From assembly GCA_023145575.1 (NCBI GenBank), contig JAGLDN010000163.1, positions 1-6,269 on the forward strand: DNA of 6,269 bases, in the 5' to 3' direction. The stretch is from Psychromonas sp. GTDB taxonomy: Bacteria > Pseudomonadota > Gammaproteobacteria > Enterobacterales > Psychromonadaceae. Of this stretch, positions 6,103 to 6,269 are shown piece after piece. The number at the start of each line of letters is the position of its first letter. The first letter of the stretch is position 1. Below the pieces are notes generated by a model. That model ran no database searches. It saw only the letters and a program-made list of their open reading frames with translations, and was not told the origin of the DNA. The translations under genes and the position numbers were made by a program.

Positions 6103-6269
6103 TTATTTAATTGATCTATACCCATATTGCTTCATGGTGGAAACACCGTCATCAAATTCAATTTCACGCGGCTCTTTTTTTTACGTTTCCCACAAATCTG
6201 CTTAACTAAAAGGCTGAAGCGAGAGATAACGAATAAGGCAGATTTGTAGTGGTCAACTAGTTCTGGCCA
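6103..6269 (-). CDS. 3' end of an unidentified gene with a frame change at an A8 run
   Basis: The gene enters from the right edge. The first 32 codons (6269-6174) read WPELVDHYKSALF, then a hydrophobic stretch FVISRFSLLV, then the basic KQICGKRKKK. As sequenced this frame adds 13 residues and ends at TGA (6132-6134). A -1 shift at the A run adds 23 residues instead (EPREIEFDDGVSTMK, then QYGYRSIK) and ends at TAA (6103-6105), just before the Shine-Dalgarno of the next gene. The shifted frame has the better codon character: fewer G/C third positions and many GNN codons. I do not recognise the protein. The hydrophobic segment followed by lysines suggests a membrane protein with a cytoplasmic tail. 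It may be a point frameshift, a sequencing slip or a real recoding site. Confidence 0.6.
6174..6180 (-). promoter_or_regulatory. A-AAA-AAG slippery heptamer in frame
   Basis: On the minus strand an A8 run (6175-6182) followed by G gives codons AAA-AAA-AAG, so A-AAA-AAG is in the register that supports -1 slippage, as in E. coli dnaX. A Shine-Dalgarno-like GGGA lies about 7 nt upstream. Downstream there is only a small GGTG-TTTC-CACC hairpin. Slippage of RNA polymerase on the A run is equally possible. Confidence 0.35.

Noticed and set aside
6115..6143. TTTCCA-17-TATAGA promoter-like pair for the PLP-enzyme gene
   Set aside because: Both hexamers match only 4 of 6, and they overlap the coding tail of the upstream gene, so read-through is at least as likely.
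6192..6247. Inverted repeat ACAAATCTGC / GCAGATTTGT resembling transposon ends
   Set aside because: Both arms lie within the open frame of the right-edge gene, and no duplication or transposase is associated; likely chance.

Overview
The window reads as an AT-rich gammaproteobacterial chromosome segment. GreA and YhbY are nearly letter-for-letter E. coli-like in their conserved blocks. The gene next to release factor 3 is of the YjjV type of TatD nuclease, and prfC and yjjV also lie in the same part of the E. coli chromosome. The repeat-rich intergenic DNA suggests a marine or cold-water relative of Alteromonadales/Vibrionales (Psychromonas or Moritella type), but that is a guess. About 28% of the window is non-coding, which is high for a free-living bacterium and fits a genome carrying many repeats and decayed insertion sequences.

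Layout. Bases 1-412 hold no gene: they carry the first copy of a dispersed repeat, a short direct repeat and the yhbY promoter. yhbY (+) and greA (-) converge across a 232-bp gap that holds repeat copy 2. Upstream of greA on the same strand is yjjV, then a 375-bp gap with repeat copy 3, an elaborate 129-bp nested palindrome and a strong GC-rich hairpin, then prfC (-). The 629 bp between prfC and the next gene contain the prfC promoter, a decayed 3' end of an ISAs1-family transposase (+), and about 180 bp of unassigned DNA. A PLP-dependent Cys/Met-metabolism enzyme (-) follows. At the right edge is the 3' end of another minus-strand gene, whose reading frame changes at a run of eight A.

The identified genes mostly serve the gene-expression machinery: YhbY in 50S ribosome maturation, GreA in rescue of backtracked RNA polymerase, and RF3 in recycling of release factors. 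YjjV is a predicted metal-dependent DNase/hydrolase, and the PLP enzyme belongs to sulfur amino-acid metabolism. No phage, CRISPR, toxin-antitoxin or defence locus is visible. The most unusual items are the A-AAA-AAG frame change in the right-edge gene, the nested palindrome after prfC, the three-copy intergenic repeat and the transposase relic.
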